A stretch of 64,000 bases of DNA, taken from NCBI GenBank assembly GCA_008921705.1, contig VFFE01009204.1, positions 1,832,923 through 1,896,922 on the forward strand, in the 5' to 3' direction. This document shows, in pieces, positions 63,471 through 64,000 of this stretch (positions are counted from its first letter, which is position 1; each line of letters begins with the position of its first letter). The notes under the pieces are model-generated. The model had not been told where the DNA came from and did not search any database. It worked only from the letters and a program-made list of their open reading frames with translations. The position numbers were made by a program, and so were the translations under genes. This DNA comes from Burhinus oedicnemus. Taxonomy: Eukaryota > Chordata > Aves > Charadriiformes > Burhinidae.

Positions 63471-63551
63471 ACCAAACCAAACCAAACCAAACCAAACCAA
63501 ACCAAACCAAACCAAACCAAACCAAACCAAACCAAACCAAACCAAACCAAA
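63471..63551 (+). repeat. (CCAAA)n microsatellite
   Basis: About 16 perfect ACCAA/CCAAA units without interruption, preceded by a short degenerate lead-in of the same composition (ACCCCAAACA). No retroposon body was seen beside it. Confidence 0.97.
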
Positions 63552-64000
63552 GCACTCAGCTGGTTATGAGGAATTCAAGCAGTAGTTTTGGATGACTAAA
63601 ACATAAAAGGGTAAAAAGTTCATTCTGGTAGTTCCAAAACACTGTTTTTCATCCATGTAGAAGTGAAATTACTTTGATTAACAGAAGTATCCCTAGGAAA
63701 CCTAATTAAGCAATCTAGTCTCATCTTCCCCACTTACCTAATTCAGAAGAGGCCCTTTGACCAATTTTTCCCACTGTCTCAATGATTCCTTTTAATATTA
63801 GTCTATAAACAATTTTATATGAAGTAAATTAGTTTCAACATAAGCTATGCAAACAACTCAGTATCTCTTACAGTCCAATTGGTAGTTGCTGTAAGGAAGA
63901 AGATGGCTTCAGAGGTGAGACAGGCTTTGCACTGGGTCTCCAATATCCTATTCTAATAAGATAATTACTTGGTTGGAAGTGGAAAGAGAGATCAGCTCCA
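63552..64000. other. non-coding DNA to the window end
   Basis: Nothing recognised. Confidence 0.5.

Noticed and set aside
59112..63551. Tandem arrays as CRISPR candidates
   Set aside because: These are pentamer microsatellites without unique spacers in a vertebrate sequence.
1..64000. tRNA, rRNA and small RNA genes
   Set aside because: No cloverleaf with A/B box motifs, rRNA segment or recognisable snRNA was seen by eye; short hairpin RNAs cannot be excluded without folding software.

Overview
The window looks like a stretch of a bird nuclear chromosome. The evidence is a CR1 LINE with its octamer-type 3' end (about 53550-54960), a solo LTR of a common avian endogenous-retrovirus type (27568-28062), older antisense CR1 relics, long AT-rich non-coding DNA, and one isolated CpG island. 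Species and chromosome cannot be read from the sequence. I recognise no exon of a known protein-coding gene. The only protein I can name is the decayed CR1 reverse transcriptase, and most other short reading frames look like chance.

Layout. 1-13.7 kb is AT-rich and unique-looking. It contains a perfect 24-bp palindrome that fits an RFX X-box (7442-7465) and several good minus-strand splice signals, the best being a possible terminal exon at 7131-6905. 13.78-14.87 kb is the CpG island, interrupted by a 20-N assembly gap; it is the one clear promoter-like region. 14.9-27.5 kb is AT-rich non-coding DNA with a GC-rich but CpG-poor block (21.92-22.32 kb), a neighbouring stop-poor stretch, and a candidate plus-strand exon (23962-24198).

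27.5-31 kb is transposon-rich: the solo LTR with a 5-bp target duplication, an old antisense CR1, and two inverted 15-bp termini 1.2 kb apart. 31-53.5 kb is again non-coding, with possible enhancer-like patches, a purine tract, and the best exon candidate of the window (47944-48200, with branch point, acceptor and a strong donor). 53.5-55 kb is the younger CR1. 55-64 kb holds a 150-codon unexplained minus-strand frame, another old antisense CR1, a G-quadruplex candidate, a 112-nt pure pyrimidine (TTCCC)n tract, a short CR1 tail and a (CCAAA)n microsatellite.

Interpretation (inference): a gene-poor interval with one CpG-island promoter that may drive a transcript to the left (minus strand), to the right, or both. 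Possible lncRNA exons lie on the plus strand. No operon-like or multi-gene system is visible, and I found no clear evidence for an undescribed biological system. The most useful leads are the splice-flanked candidate exons, the X-box palindrome, the 55.7-56.1 kb reading frame and the GC-rich block.
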